Assembly: GCA_946624325.1 (NCBI GenBank)
Contig: CAMOSC010000007.1
Span: forward strand, 1 to 34,935
DNA: 34,935 nt
Reading direction: 5' to 3'
Origin: an uncultured Clostridia bacterium
GTDB taxonomy: Bacteria; Bacillota; Clostridia; Lachnospirales; Lachnospiraceae
How positions within the stretch are numbered: the stretch's first letter is position 1; each line of letters starts with the position of its first letter. The notes under the pieces were generated by a model. That model ran no database searches and was not told the origin of the DNA. It saw only the letters and a list, made by a program, of their open reading frames with translations. The position numbers and the translations under genes are program-made. Shown here one piece after another: positions 7,095 through 14,684 of the stretch.

Positions 7095-7142
7095 GCTAAT
7101 TCGGATTAGCCTGATTATAAGCTAATCTGAATTAGCTGTCAA
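7095..7142 (-). promoter_or_regulatory. Consensus promoter with two TetR operators
   Basis: On the minus strand TTGACA (7142-7137) and TATAAT (7119-7114) are separated by exactly 17 bases, a perfect sigma-A promoter. Two near-identical 16-bp palindromes GCTAAT-N4-ATTAGC lie at 7095-7110 (after the -10) and 7121-7136 (filling the spacer). Their placement blocks RNA polymerase, as expected for autorepression by the TetR protein encoded just downstream. Confidence 0.85.
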
Positions 7143-7230
7143 GGGTTTTTGTATGCATTTTCACAGTGAACGTCAGAAAAAACTTGACGGACACTTATAG
7201 CTTACGGCGGTGCAAATCCGGCGCGGCAGA

Positions 7231-7255
7231 CGACAAAGTAAAGAGTACTTTGTCG
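7231..7255. repeat. 10-bp perfect hairpin
   Basis: CGACAAAGTA and TACTTTGTCG pair perfectly around the loop AAGAG. It lies between the divergent TetR and GH43 promoters, next to a degenerate copy of the palindromic element. There is no T-tract, so it is not a normal terminator. Confidence 0.5.
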
Positions 7256-7274
7256 CTTGCTATAAATCGTTCGC

Positions 7275-7366
7275 TTGCTGTTCAGAGCCGGACTCCGGAT
7301 ATGGCAAAAAGCGCCATGGCCGGAGTTGTGGCATCTGCCGGAATCCTCTGCCGGGCTTTGAAATCG
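7275..7366. repeat. Degenerate copy of the palindromic element
   Basis: TTGCTGTTCAGAGCCGG (7275-7291) matches the terminal repeat of the element at 4969-5123. It is followed by the same type of stem (7292-7305 with 7313-7326, A-rich loop) and by GTTGTGGCAT. The right end, near CCGGGCTTTGAA, is only a poor match and the large inner hairpin is missing, so this is an old or partial copy. Confidence 0.6.
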
Positions 7367-7389
7367 CCATGGCTGAAAACAATATTCTG

Positions 7390-7418
7390 TTGATTTGCGA
7401 ATCATCTTAAAGTATACT
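7390..7418 (+). promoter_or_regulatory. Promoter of the GH43 gene
   Basis: TTGATT (7390-7395) and TATACT (7413-7418) are spaced by 17 bases and lie about 30 bases before the GH43 start codon, which is preceded by AAAGGAG. A GATT-N4-AATC inverted repeat overlaps the -35 and spacer and could be a regulator site. Confidence 0.6.
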
Positions 7419-7450
7419 GGAATCAGTCTCAAAAACCAAAGGAGCGATAT

Positions 7451-8956
7451 ATGAAAAGCAGAAAAAAGGCGGCACTGCCTCTGATGCTCGGGCTGGTTCT
7501 TGCCTGTACCGGGATCGCATCAGCAGAAACGGAGAACGAGATGAAAACAGTCATGGATGTGTTTGAAGCGCAGGAACTCAGCCTGGCAGAATCATACAAA
7601 AAACCGGGAGAAAACAATCCGCTGTACACGCAGCGCTTCGGGGCTGACCCGGGCGTGATGGAGTATAACGGAAGAGTGTATGTCTACATGACCGACGATC
7701 TGATTGAGTATGACCGGGCCGGAAATGTGAAGGAGAATTCGTACAGCAAAATCAAGTGCATCAGCTGCATTTCATCGGATGACATGGTAAACTGGACGGA
7801 TCACGGGAAGATCGAGGTTGCGGCGCCGAAGGGAAAGGCGAAATGGGCAGTAAACTCCTGGGCTCCCTGCGCCGCGCACAAGGAAATGAACGGGAAGGAG
7901 AAATTCTTTCTGTATTTCTGCAACGGGGGCAATGGTATCGGCGTCCTCTGTGCGGACTCCCCGACCGGTCCCTGGAGGGATGAAGTCGGCCATTCCCTGA
8001 TCAACCGCGATACGCCTGAGTGCGCAGACGTACTATGGCTGTTCGACCCGGCAGTCATGGTGGATGAGGACGGAACCGGCTACCTGGCCTTTGGCGGCGG
8101 AGTCCCGGAGGGCATGCAGGAAGCCCCCGGAACCGGGCGTATTGTGCGGCTGGGCGATGACATGATCAGCCTTGACGGCGCGCCTGTGAGGCTCGAAGTG
8201 CCATGGCTGTTTGAGGATTCAGGCCTCAACCGGATAGGGGATACCTACATCTACTCGTACTGCTCCAACTGGCAGACAAAAGGGAATTCCCTGGGCCTTG
8301 GCGACGGGGCGATCCAGTATATGACGTCCGATGATCCGCTGGGGCCGTACGCCTATCAGGGAGAACTGTTTCCGAATGAGGGCAGGTTCTTTGGCCTGTA
8401 CGGCAACAATCACCACTCCATCGCATGTCTGGACGGAGCGTACTATCTCTTCTACCACAGCAGGCCGGTAGAGCAGGCAATGGGAATCACGGGAAACTAC
8501 CGGAGTCCGCAGGCAGACCGGATCGTTATTGAGGAAGACGGGTCGCTGCGCAGTGTCGTCGGGACAATGAAAGGGATTGAACAGCTGAAGCCGTTTGACC
8601 CGTACAGGCCCATTCAGGCTTCAACCATGTCGGATCAGGCCGGCATCAGCGTCGAAGGCTGCGGTGAAGAAGCTGTAGTCATGGGCGGCGCGGGAGCCTG
8701 GCTGAAGGTGTCCGGGGCAGATTTCGCGGACGGCTGCAAAGCCCTTGTCCTCACAGCCGGCTCCGAAGACGGCTGTACGGTATATGTAACAAGAGCTTCT
8801 GCCGGCGGGGAGATCATGGCAGAGCTGGAAATCCCGGCACAGACGGAGAACCTTACAAGCTTTGAAGCCCCCCTGGCGCTTTCCGGCATGCAGGATCTGT
8901 TTTTTGTCTTTTCCGGAGACATTCGCTTCGCCTCATGGGAAGCGATACGGAGATAA
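7451..8956 (+). CDS. Secreted GH43 glycosidase with C-terminal CBM6-like domain
   Basis: This 501-residue exported enzyme probably acts on arabinoxylan or xylan, as an arabinofuranosidase, xylosidase or endo-acting enzyme. Residues 1-25 are a signal peptide (KSRKK, hydrophobic core, ASA cleavage site). A Cys in LVLACTG leaves a lipoprotein form possible. The five-bladed propeller shows GH43 landmarks: Asp66 in GADPGV (general base), Asp199 in LFDPAVMVDEDG (pKa modulator) and Glu255 in WLFEDSG (general acid candidate). From about residue 395 a beta-rich domain (GAGAWLKVSGADF, then FVFSGDIRFASW) resembles CBM6 modules found behind GH43 domains. It is transcribed alone from its own promoter. Position beside the GH39/GH3 operon suggests it releases the sugars that operon imports. 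Confidence 0.85.
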   Translation: MKSRKKAALPLMLGLVLACTGIASAETENEMKTVMDVFEAQELSLAESYKKPGENNPLYTQRFGADPGVMEYNGRVYVYMTDDLIEYDRAGNVKENSYSKIKCISCISSDDMVNWTDHGKIEVAAPKGKAKWAVNSWAPCAAHKEMNGKEKFFLYFCNGGNGIGVLCADSPTGPWRDEVGHSLINRDTPECADVLWLFDPAVMVDEDGTGYLAFGGGVPEGMQEAPGTGRIVRLGDDMISLDGAPVRLEVPWLFEDSGLNRIGDTYIYSYCSNWQTKGNSLGLGDGAIQYMTSDDPLGPYAYQGELFPNEGRFFGLYGNNHHSIACLDGAYYLFYHSRPVEQAMGITGNYRSPQADRIVIEEDGSLRSVVGTMKGIEQLKPFDPYRPIQASTMSDQAGISVEGCGEEAVVMGGAGAWLKVSGADFADGCKALVLTAGSEDGCTVYVTRASAGGEIMAELEIPAQTENLTSFEAPLALSGMQDLFFVFSGDIRFASWEAIRR

Positions 8957-9015
8957 CCATTTCACCGCTTCCGCGAAGCTTCCTCAAGGTAATTTAAGCC
9001 GGTTCCCACCGTCCC

Positions 9016-9729
9016 TCAGCTTTCAGGAAGCTTTGACCCGCAATATTCGCAGACTGACCCGCGGGTCGTTGCGCCGCAGTTGGGACAGACCTTCAGAGCG
9101 CTCTCTTTTTCCTTCCGGATCCGGATTCTTCTCTCCTTCAGTGTGCTTTCTATTGCGGCAACGTGCCGGGTCCGGACGGAATTGGCAATCCAGGGATTGA
9201 CCGCCCACAAAATCAGCGGCAGGGCAATGGCGAAGGAGAAAAGGCCGGTACCGATATCCGTCATCAGCTCCGTGAAACCGAATATCAGGAAAAAGCCTCC
9301 CGCAATCAGTTTTCCGATACAGCTGCCGTTTAAGGCCGCTGGCTGCTGCTCTTCTATGAAATCGGGCAGGAACGCAAGATAATCCGGATGAATATCATCC
9401 GGTTTTTTTATGTGCCGGGCAGAAAGGAGCCCATGCAGCCAGGGTATGAGTGCCCAGAGAAACAGCGGAAGGCCGATCACGCCGATAGTCAGGGCCGCTT
9501 CCGTATCCGTTCCAAGCTGGCTCAGGGTGAACGCCAGAAATGTTCCGCCGGCGATAAACTTAATGACCGTACCGACATTGAATACCGGCACGGGAATTTC
9601 CTTTGCATATTTTTCGAGGACATTCACGCATTCCTGACACAGATAGCTCCTGCTCCGTGCAATAACCCTGCCGCCGGAAAATGCATCAATTGTTTTTCCG
9701 CATATAGCGCATTGCTTTGTATCCGCCAT
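9016..9729 (-). CDS. Membrane protein with two zinc ribbons and a duplicated membrane module
   Basis: I do not recognise a named family for this 237-residue protein. Its parts are clear. An N-terminal zinc-binding segment has CAICGK and LCQEC. A C-terminal zinc ribbon has CPNCG and CEYCG. Between them lie two copies of a membrane module: VIKFIAGGTFLAFTLSQLGT with GLPLFLWALIPWL, and IGKLIAGGFFLIFGFTELMT with ALPLILWAVNPWI. Each copy gives two membrane helices and ends in a basic RTRHV or SARHI. A charged segment separates the second module from the C-terminal ribbon. The start at 9729 follows GGGGAGGAG, which is the end of the L2 leader. It is convergent with the GH43 gene. A role in envelope sensing or assembly would be only a guess. 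Confidence 0.75.
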   Translation of the reverse strand: MADTKQCAICGKTIDAFSGGRVIARSRSYLCQECVNVLEKYAKEIPVPVFNVGTVIKFIAGGTFLAFTLSQLGTDTEAALTIGVIGLPLFLWALIPWLHGLLSARHIKKPDDIHPDYLAFLPDFIEEQQPAALNGSCIGKLIAGGFFLIFGFTELMTDIGTGLFSFAIALPLILWAVNPWIANSVRTRHVAAIESTLKERRIRIRKEKESALKVCPNCGATTRGSVCEYCGSKLPES

Positions 9730-9735
9730 GATATG

Positions 9736-9796
9736 CTCCTCCCCGCAGCGGTTTATGCTGCAGACGTCCGACTTACTGATACCTGACAGGTATCAT
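9736..9796 (-). promoter_or_regulatory. L2 leader element, copy 1, carrying the ribosome site
   Basis: Read on the minus strand, this block starts ATGATACC, forms a GATACC/GGTATC hairpin, continues AGTAAGTCGGAC, then a second hairpin-prone part CTGCAGC...CGCTGC, and ends in GGGGAGGAG six bases before the zinc-ribbon start codon. Nearly the same block occurs at 24872-24932 before recQ. It contains a 7-codon frame ending at TAA just after the first hairpin in both copies. Function unknown; a cis-regulatory RNA or a dispersed ribosome-site cassette are both possible. Confidence 0.6.
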
Positions 9797-10229
9797 CGTG
9801 TGAAAAACAGTCTTTCATGACTATTTGTGCCGCCAGCCAAAGGCGGCGGAGTTCTCTTTATTCCGGTGTCTGCGGTACCGGTCTGCGTCGTCTCAGCGGC
9901 ACGTTTTCCCTGCAGATCAGGGCATGCCTGCCACGGCATTCAGCGTCCGCCGCGCTTATGTGACATCTGCATATATCATAACAGATTCCATCCCCGAAAG
10001 CAACCGCAGGATTTTCGGCGCAGCGCCGTACGCTTTTATCAGTAGTGATACCGCGGCCCCAGGGCAGCAGCTCTGGCATATACACGTGTGGAACACCCGC
10101 AGGTGATACCCGGCCGCGGGCTGTGCGGTATTCCGCGGCAGGTCCCGGCCGGCCAGGAAAAAGGCATTTCCAGCTGCTGTCCCGTCCGGATAGAATATCC
10201 TTCACAAATGCACAAAATGTGCTTGCTTT
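9797..10229. other. Divergent intergenic region, no gene seen
   Basis: Between the zinc-ribbon gene and the GH39 operon there is no credible gene. The block holds a GCCGCC/GGCGGC hairpin (about 9829-9847), the minus-strand promoter at 9975-10003 and GC-rich partial palindromes around 10018-10030 and 10050-10140. The minus-strand frame of 192 codons crossing it has no ribosome site and mixed composition, and I reject it. Confidence 0.5.
9975..10003 (-). promoter_or_regulatory. Promoter of the zinc-ribbon gene
   Basis: On the minus strand TTGCTT (10003-9998) and TATGAT (9980-9975) are 17 bases apart. The predicted transcript would carry a leader of about 240 bases that ends in the L2 element. 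Confidence 0.5.
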
Positions 10230-10231
10230 TT

Positions 10232-10259
10232 TTGCTGTTATCTGGTACTGTTTTAATAT
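10232..10259 (+). promoter_or_regulatory. Candidate promoter of the GH39-ABC-GH3 operon
   Basis: TTGCTG (10232-10237) and TAATAT (10254-10259) are 16 bases apart, in a locally AT-rich stretch upstream of the GH39 gene. The palindrome GCACA-AAA-TGTGC at 10210-10222 lies just upstream and could be an activator or repressor site. Another AT-rich -10-like sequence near 10338 cannot be excluded. Confidence 0.4.
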
Positions 10260-10396
10260 GGCGGATGCATTTGAGATCGCCATCCAGGGTAATTTTTTAC
10301 CGAAAGCAGAAATGTATTTGGTATTTTTTGTTGCTATTATATATTTCGCAATTATCACAACTATTTGGCAAACGATGTTGAAAAATCCCATTTTTT

Positions 10397-10432
10397 GAAA
10401 GGAGGACCGGCAAAAGCGCCGGAAATGCGATG
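10397..10432 (+). promoter_or_regulatory. Ribosome site separated from its start codon by a hairpin
   Basis: The strong Shine-Dalgarno GAAAGGAGG (10397-10405) is 24 bases from the GH39 ATG at 10430, too far for normal use. Between them CCGGC-AAAAGC-GCCGG (10407-10422) forms a 5-bp GC hairpin that would shorten the effective spacing to about 8 bases. This decides the start at 10430 and suggests structure-dependent initiation. Confidence 0.55.
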
Positions 10433-11950
10433 GCAATTCAGTATTCCGTTAATCTTTCAGAGAAAGGCAGGGAGTTTCCGCACTACTGGGAGCTCTGCGT
10501 AGGCTCCTGCCACGCGGCAACCCTGCTTCGCGCAGACGTTCAGGAGCATATCCGCAAAGCCCACAGGGAAATCGGTTTTCAGTACATCCGCTTCCACGGG
10601 CTGCTGGATGACGACATGAGTGTTGTCATTGCCCCGATGATACCCGTAAAGCCGCCCAGGATCAGTTTCTTGAACATTGACCGGATTTTTGATTTTCTCC
10701 TGGATACGGGCATGAAACCCTTTATTGAGCTTGGCTTTATGCCTGAGGCCTATGCGAGCACCGCCCAGACCACCTTCCATTACAAGGGCTTCTCGTCCAT
10801 GCCGAAAAAGGATGAGGACTGGTCGGAGCTGATCCGCCTGCTCACGCAGCATCTGGTGGACCGTTACGGCCTGGCGGAGGTCCGCAGCTGGTTCTTCGAG
10901 GTCTGGAACGAGCCGAACCTGCGCTTCTTCTTTGACGGCACCATGAAGGATTATTTCCACCTCTACGAGCTCACTGCCCGCGCCATCAAGGGCGTAGACG
11001 AACGTCTGAAGGTCGGAGGCCCTGCCACTTCCAACAATATGTGGATCCCGGAATTCCGCTCCTTCTGCGAAACCCATAACGTCCCGTACGATTTTATCAC
11101 CACGCATCACTATCCGTCGGATGACCCGCTCTCCCGGGCCGGCATGAATACGGAGGATGAGAAAGGACGCGGACCCGAAGGACTGGAAAGGCTTGCCGAG
11201 ATGTCGGAGGAAGAGCGGGCCGCGGCTATAAAGGAGATGGAATCGTTTTTCCGGCACGAGAACAAAAATCCGCGGGATATCCTGTACCGGATGGCCAAAA
11301 AGGCCAGGGCTGAAGCCGGCGATTACCCTCTGTACTACACGGAATGGCATGTCGGCCGGTATGATTCCGCCTATGCCGCCGCAGGCGTCGCGGCGACCCT
11401 TGCCTGGAACGAAGGGCTTGTGGAGGGCTACTCCTACTGGTGCGTCTCCGACATTTTTGAGGAGATGGGTCTCAACGGCCTGCCCTTCAACAACGAGTTC
11501 GGCCTTGTAAACGTCTACGGCACGAGAAAACCCGTATACCGGCTCTTCGAGGAGCTTCACCGGGCGGGAAGCCGCAGGCTTTCCGTGGAGGGCGAAGGGA
11601 ACAGCCGCACGGCGGAGGTGCTTGCCCTGTCGGATGGTGAAACGGTTACGCTGTTTGTCTACAACCACGACATCGAAGCGCGTGATATAAAAACCGAGGA
11701 AGTGGCGCTTACGCTCAAAGGCGGTATCAGGCTTCTCTCAAAGGCTGTCATCGACAGCACGCACACCAATCCCTGCGGCTGCTGGGAAGCCATGGGCAAA
11801 CCCGACTATCCCACTGCCGCGCAGCTGGCTGAAATAGAAAGCGCCTCCTGCCTCATCTGGGAGGATGTGCCGGCAGGCGGTGATGAGAACCGCATCCTGC
11901 TTACCCTGGAGCCCGAGAGCGTTGTCGTGCTCCGGGCAGCACTGAAATGA
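10430..11950 (+). CDS. GH39 beta-xylosidase-type glycoside hydrolase
   Basis: This 506-residue intracellular enzyme is likely to release xylose from the non-reducing end of short xylo-oligosaccharides, with retention of configuration. Catalytic residues are visible: Glu161 in EVWNEPNL as acid/base and Glu305 in YYTEWHVGR as nucleophile, at the usual distance for GH39. IRFHGLLDDDM near the N-terminus is also typical of the family. Residues from about 390 form a beta-rich accessory domain. There is no signal peptide, so the substrate must be imported. The gene opens an operon that continues with a sugar binding protein, two permeases and a GH3 enzyme. Alternative GH39 activities, such as alpha-L-iduronidase-like or other xylosides, are less likely. 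Confidence 0.88.
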   Translation: MAIQYSVNLSEKGREFPHYWELCVGSCHAATLLRADVQEHIRKAHREIGFQYIRFHGLLDDDMSVVIAPMIPVKPPRISFLNIDRIFDFLLDTGMKPFIELGFMPEAYASTAQTTFHYKGFSSMPKKDEDWSELIRLLTQHLVDRYGLAEVRSWFFEVWNEPNLRFFFDGTMKDYFHLYELTARAIKGVDERLKVGGPATSNNMWIPEFRSFCETHNVPYDFITTHHYPSDDPLSRAGMNTEDEKGRGPEGLERLAEMSEEERAAAIKEMESFFRHENKNPRDILYRMAKKARAEAGDYPLYYTEWHVGRYDSAYAAAGVAATLAWNEGLVEGYSYWCVSDIFEEMGLNGLPFNNEFGLVNVYGTRKPVYRLFEELHRAGSRRLSVEGEGNSRTAEVLALSDGETVTLFVYNHDIEARDIKTEEVALTLKGGIRLLSKAVIDSTHTNPCGCWEAMGKPDYPTAAQLAEIESASCLIWEDVPAGGDENRILLTLEPESVVVLRAALK

Positions 11951-11955
11951 TTTTT

Positions 11956-11971
11956 TCCGGTCATGACCGGA
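11956..11971. repeat. Perfect 16-bp palindrome between GH39 and binding-protein genes
   Basis: TCCGGTCATGACCGGA is perfectly self-complementary without a loop and begins just after the GH39 stop codon and a T-run. It could be an operator for a dimeric regulator or a processing site in the operon mRNA. No second copy was noticed. Confidence 0.4.
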
Positions 11972-12022
11972 CGAAATAAACGCAGCACGAAGCTGTACCC
12001 ATCTTATTCAGGAGGAAAGGAA

Positions 12023-13621
12023 ATGAAAACAAAAAAGACGCTTGCTCTTCTTCTCTCTGCCACACTGTGCACAGGGCTTCTCCCCGTAACGGCGGCAATG
12101 GCCGAAGAATCTGAAAAGCCCGAGATCACGTTCCCGCTTGAGGAGCCGATCACCCTGACCGCATGGCGCGTTTCGCCCACCAGCGACCCGAAGCTCGGCA
12201 TCACCACCTTCAATGACATTGAAGCGGTACAGGCCTGGGAAGAGGCTACCAACATTCACATCGAGTGGCAGATCCCGGCTTCCGGCCAGGAGCAGACAAA
12301 CTTCAACCTGATGATCAGCTCCGGAGACTATCCGGACCTCATCTGGGATATCGGCCAGTACTATGTCGGAGGCCTCGACAAGGCCATCTCCGACGGCGTC
12401 ATCATCCCGCTGAACGACTACATGGACAACTACCTGTCCGACTACAACGCCCTGATCAGCCAGAACGATTTTGTCTACAGGGACTGCAAGACCGATGAAG
12501 GCAACTTCCCGGCCGTTTACTTCATCAACACGCCCGACCAGGGCCCCTGGTACGGCATGGTCATCCGCCAGGACTGGCTGGATGAGTGCGGGCTGGAAGC
12601 CCCGGTAACCTATGACGACTGGCATGACGTTCTGACCGCCTTCAAGGAGAAATATGACGCGAAGGCTCCGCTGGCACTGAACCCCAACGCCGGCGATGTC
12701 TTCAACGTATTCTCCGCCGGCTACGGCGTCGGCGTCCTCGGCGCCTCCGGCAGAGGCTTCATCAACGTGGACGGCACCGTGAAGTTTAGCCCCATAGAGG
12801 ACGGCTACCGCGATTACCTCTCCATGCTGCATGACTGGTATGAGGAAGGGCTCATCGACCCCGACTTCTATTCCAATACAAGCTTTGTTTATGTTCCGAC
12901 GGATGATCTCTGGGCTACCGGCAACGCCGGCGCATGGCCGGATATCTACAGCCTGATCGACATGCGTCCCTACATGGGTGCCGATGAGGAAAACCAGGAT
13001 ATGAATGTTGTCCCGATCCCGGCTCCCGTTAAGGAGGAGGGCGATCAGCTGCATCTGCGCCAGTACAACTTCACCCGCGGAACCGGCACCTGCGCGATTT
13101 CCACCAGCTGCGAGTATGCGGATATCGCCGCAGCTTATCTGAACCTCGGTTCCCAGGAGAAATGGGCATGGCTGGCCTACTACGGCGTTGAGGGCGACAC
13201 CTACACCGTAGAGGACGGCAAGCCGGTCTACACCGACAAGATCCTGAACAATCCGGACGGCCTTTCCGCCAACGATGCCATGATCAAGTTCTGCTTCCGC
13301 TCCGCGGGTATGTATATCTGGGACCGCGAGCTGCAGACCGCAGGACCGAAGGCCCTTCAGGCCATCAATGAGGTATGGCCCTCCAACGCGGACGGCGATT
13401 ACATGATGCCGAACATCACCATGACCTCCGAGGAAGCCAACCGTTACAGCACCATCATGGGCGATGTCAACACCTATGTTCAGGAAAACACAACGGCCTT
13501 CATCCTCGGCGACAAGGATTTCGACGAGTGGGAGGACTATGTTGAGACCCTGAAGGATATGGGCGTTGAGGAAGCCATTTCCTACCAGCAGGCCGCACTT
13601 GACCGCTTCAACGAGCGTTAA
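12023..13621 (+). CDS. Sugar ABC transporter, extracellular solute-binding protein (LplA-like)
   Basis: This 532-residue protein captures oligosaccharides outside the membrane and passes them to the two permeases that follow. The start is ATG 12023 behind GGAGGAAAGG; the open frame extends 20 codons upstream but without a ribosome site. The N-terminus KTKKTLALLLSATLC...AMAEE is a signal peptide. A Cys in the core is not in a clean lipobox, so membrane anchoring is uncertain. NIHIEWQIPAS, LMISSGDYPDLIW and LNDYMDNYLSDYN are typical of the large binding proteins paired with LplB/YtcP-type permeases. Context suggests xylo-oligosaccharides or a related hemicellulose product. Confidence 0.85.
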   Translation: MKTKKTLALLLSATLCTGLLPVTAAMAEESEKPEITFPLEEPITLTAWRVSPTSDPKLGITTFNDIEAVQAWEEATNIHIEWQIPASGQEQTNFNLMISSGDYPDLIWDIGQYYVGGLDKAISDGVIIPLNDYMDNYLSDYNALISQNDFVYRDCKTDEGNFPAVYFINTPDQGPWYGMVIRQDWLDECGLEAPVTYDDWHDVLTAFKEKYDAKAPLALNPNAGDVFNVFSAGYGVGVLGASGRGFINVDGTVKFSPIEDGYRDYLSMLHDWYEEGLIDPDFYSNTSFVYVPTDDLWATGNAGAWPDIYSLIDMRPYMGADEENQDMNVVPIPAPVKEEGDQLHLRQYNFTRGTGTCAISTSCEYADIAAAYLNLGSQEKWAWLAYYGVEGDTYTVEDGKPVYTDKILNNPDGLSANDAMIKFCFRSAGMYIWDRELQTAGPKALQAINEVWPSNADGDYMMPNITMTSEEANRYSTIMGDVNTYVQENTTAFILGDKDFDEWEDYVETLKDMGVEEAISYQQAALDRFNER

Positions 13622-13634
13622 CTGCCCGTTTACG

Positions 13635-13679
13635 GGGCTCTCTCCCGCTGTTTTAATGGCGGCGGGGGAGAGCCCTTTT
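13635..13679 (+). terminator. Intercistronic terminator or attenuator after the binding-protein gene
   Basis: GGGCTCTCTCCCGC (13635-13648) pairs with GCGGGGGAGAGCCC (13662-13675) with one G-U pair and is followed by TTTT. It lies between the binding-protein gene and its permeases. Such a partial terminator would give more binding protein than permease and can protect the upstream mRNA from 3' decay. Confidence 0.7.
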
Positions 13680-13764
13680 GCGCGAAACAATGGGCCGTAA
13701 GCCGGCCGTCACGGCTCACGGAAAAAGAATTTTCACCTGTATGACAAAAGCTATGAGGTGATTT

Positions 13765-14667
13765 ATGAAATCGTTTATTCTGGATATCAAGAGAAACAAG
13801 GGACTGTATATCATCCTGATCCCGGTGATCCTGTGGTTTATCATCTTCGCTTACCTGCCGATGTTCGGACTGATCATGGCCTTTGAGGACTATACGCCCA
13901 AGGGCGGGTTCCTCGGCAGCAAGATGGTCGGCTTCAAGCACTTTATGGATTTCTTCAACAGCGTCTACTTCGGCAGGCTTTTAAGGAACACCTTCCTGAT
14001 CAGCTTCTACAACCTGATCTTCGGTTTCCCGGCGCCGATCATATTCGCCCTGCTGCTGAACGAAGTCAGCAATAAGGTCTTCAAGAAGACCATCCAGACC
14101 GTCAGCTACCTTCCCTACTTTATCTCCCTGGTCATCGTCTGCGGCCTTGTTGCGGATTTCACTGCTTCGGACGGTCCCATCACGGAGCTCATCGTTTCGC
14201 TTGGCGGGAAACGGCAGAATTACCTGGGCCAGGCGAAGTACTTCAGGACGATCTATGTGCTGTCGGATATGTGGCAGGGGATAGGCTTCTCCAGCATCAT
14301 CTACCTTGCCGCCCTGGCCGGCATTGACCAGGAGCTCTATGAAGCCGCGCAGCTGGACGGAGCAGGCCATATCCAGCGCCTGATCCACATCACGCTGCCC
14401 GGGCTTTCCACCACCATCATCACCCTCCTCATCCTCAGGATGGGAACCATGCTTGCCGTAGGCTACGAAAAGATCATCCTTCTGTATTCGAGCAATACCT
14501 TAAAGACCGCGGATGTTATCTCCAGCTATGTGTACAGAAAAGGTCTTGAGGAATTCAACTACGGTTATTCCGCTGCCGTCGGCCTGTTCAATTCCGTGAT
14601 CAATATGGCTCTTCTGATTATCAGCAATAAGCTCAGCCGGAAGTTCACGGAAACAAGCCTGTTCTAA
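13765..14667 (+). CDS. Sugar ABC transporter permease, LplB family
   Basis: This 300-residue inner-membrane subunit has about six membrane helices, beginning with GLYIILIPVILWFIIFAYLP. The EAA loop that contacts the ATPase is seen in LYEAAQLDGAGHIQRLIHIT. The AYLPMFGLIMAFEDY stretch is typical of LplB-type permeases. The start at 13765 is preceded by AGGTG, a modest ribosome site. Its stop overlaps a possible upstream ATG of the next permease. There is no ATPase gene in the operon, so a shared MsmX-type ATPase encoded elsewhere is probably used. Confidence 0.9.
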   Translation: MKSFILDIKRNKGLYIILIPVILWFIIFAYLPMFGLIMAFEDYTPKGGFLGSKMVGFKHFMDFFNSVYFGRLLRNTFLISFYNLIFGFPAPIIFALLLNEVSNKVFKKTIQTVSYLPYFISLVIVCGLVADFTASDGPITELIVSLGGKRQNYLGQAKYFRTIYVLSDMWQGIGFSSIIYLAALAGIDQELYEAAQLDGAGHIQRLIHITLPGLSTTIITLLILRMGTMLAVGYEKIILLYSSNTLKTADVISSYVYRKGLEEFNYGYSAAVGLFNSVINMALLIISNKLSRKFTETSLF

Positions 14668-14684
14668 TGGAAGGAGGAGGAAAA

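Noticed and set aside
9858..10436. Minus-strand open frame of 192 codons
   Set aside because: No ribosome site, overlaps both promoters, and the composition is that of intergenic DNA.
10457..13690. Long minus-strand frames of 403 and 560 codons opposite GH39 and the binding protein
   Set aside because: Shadows caused by GC-rich codon use. The plus strand has catalytic motifs, a signal peptide and ribosome sites.
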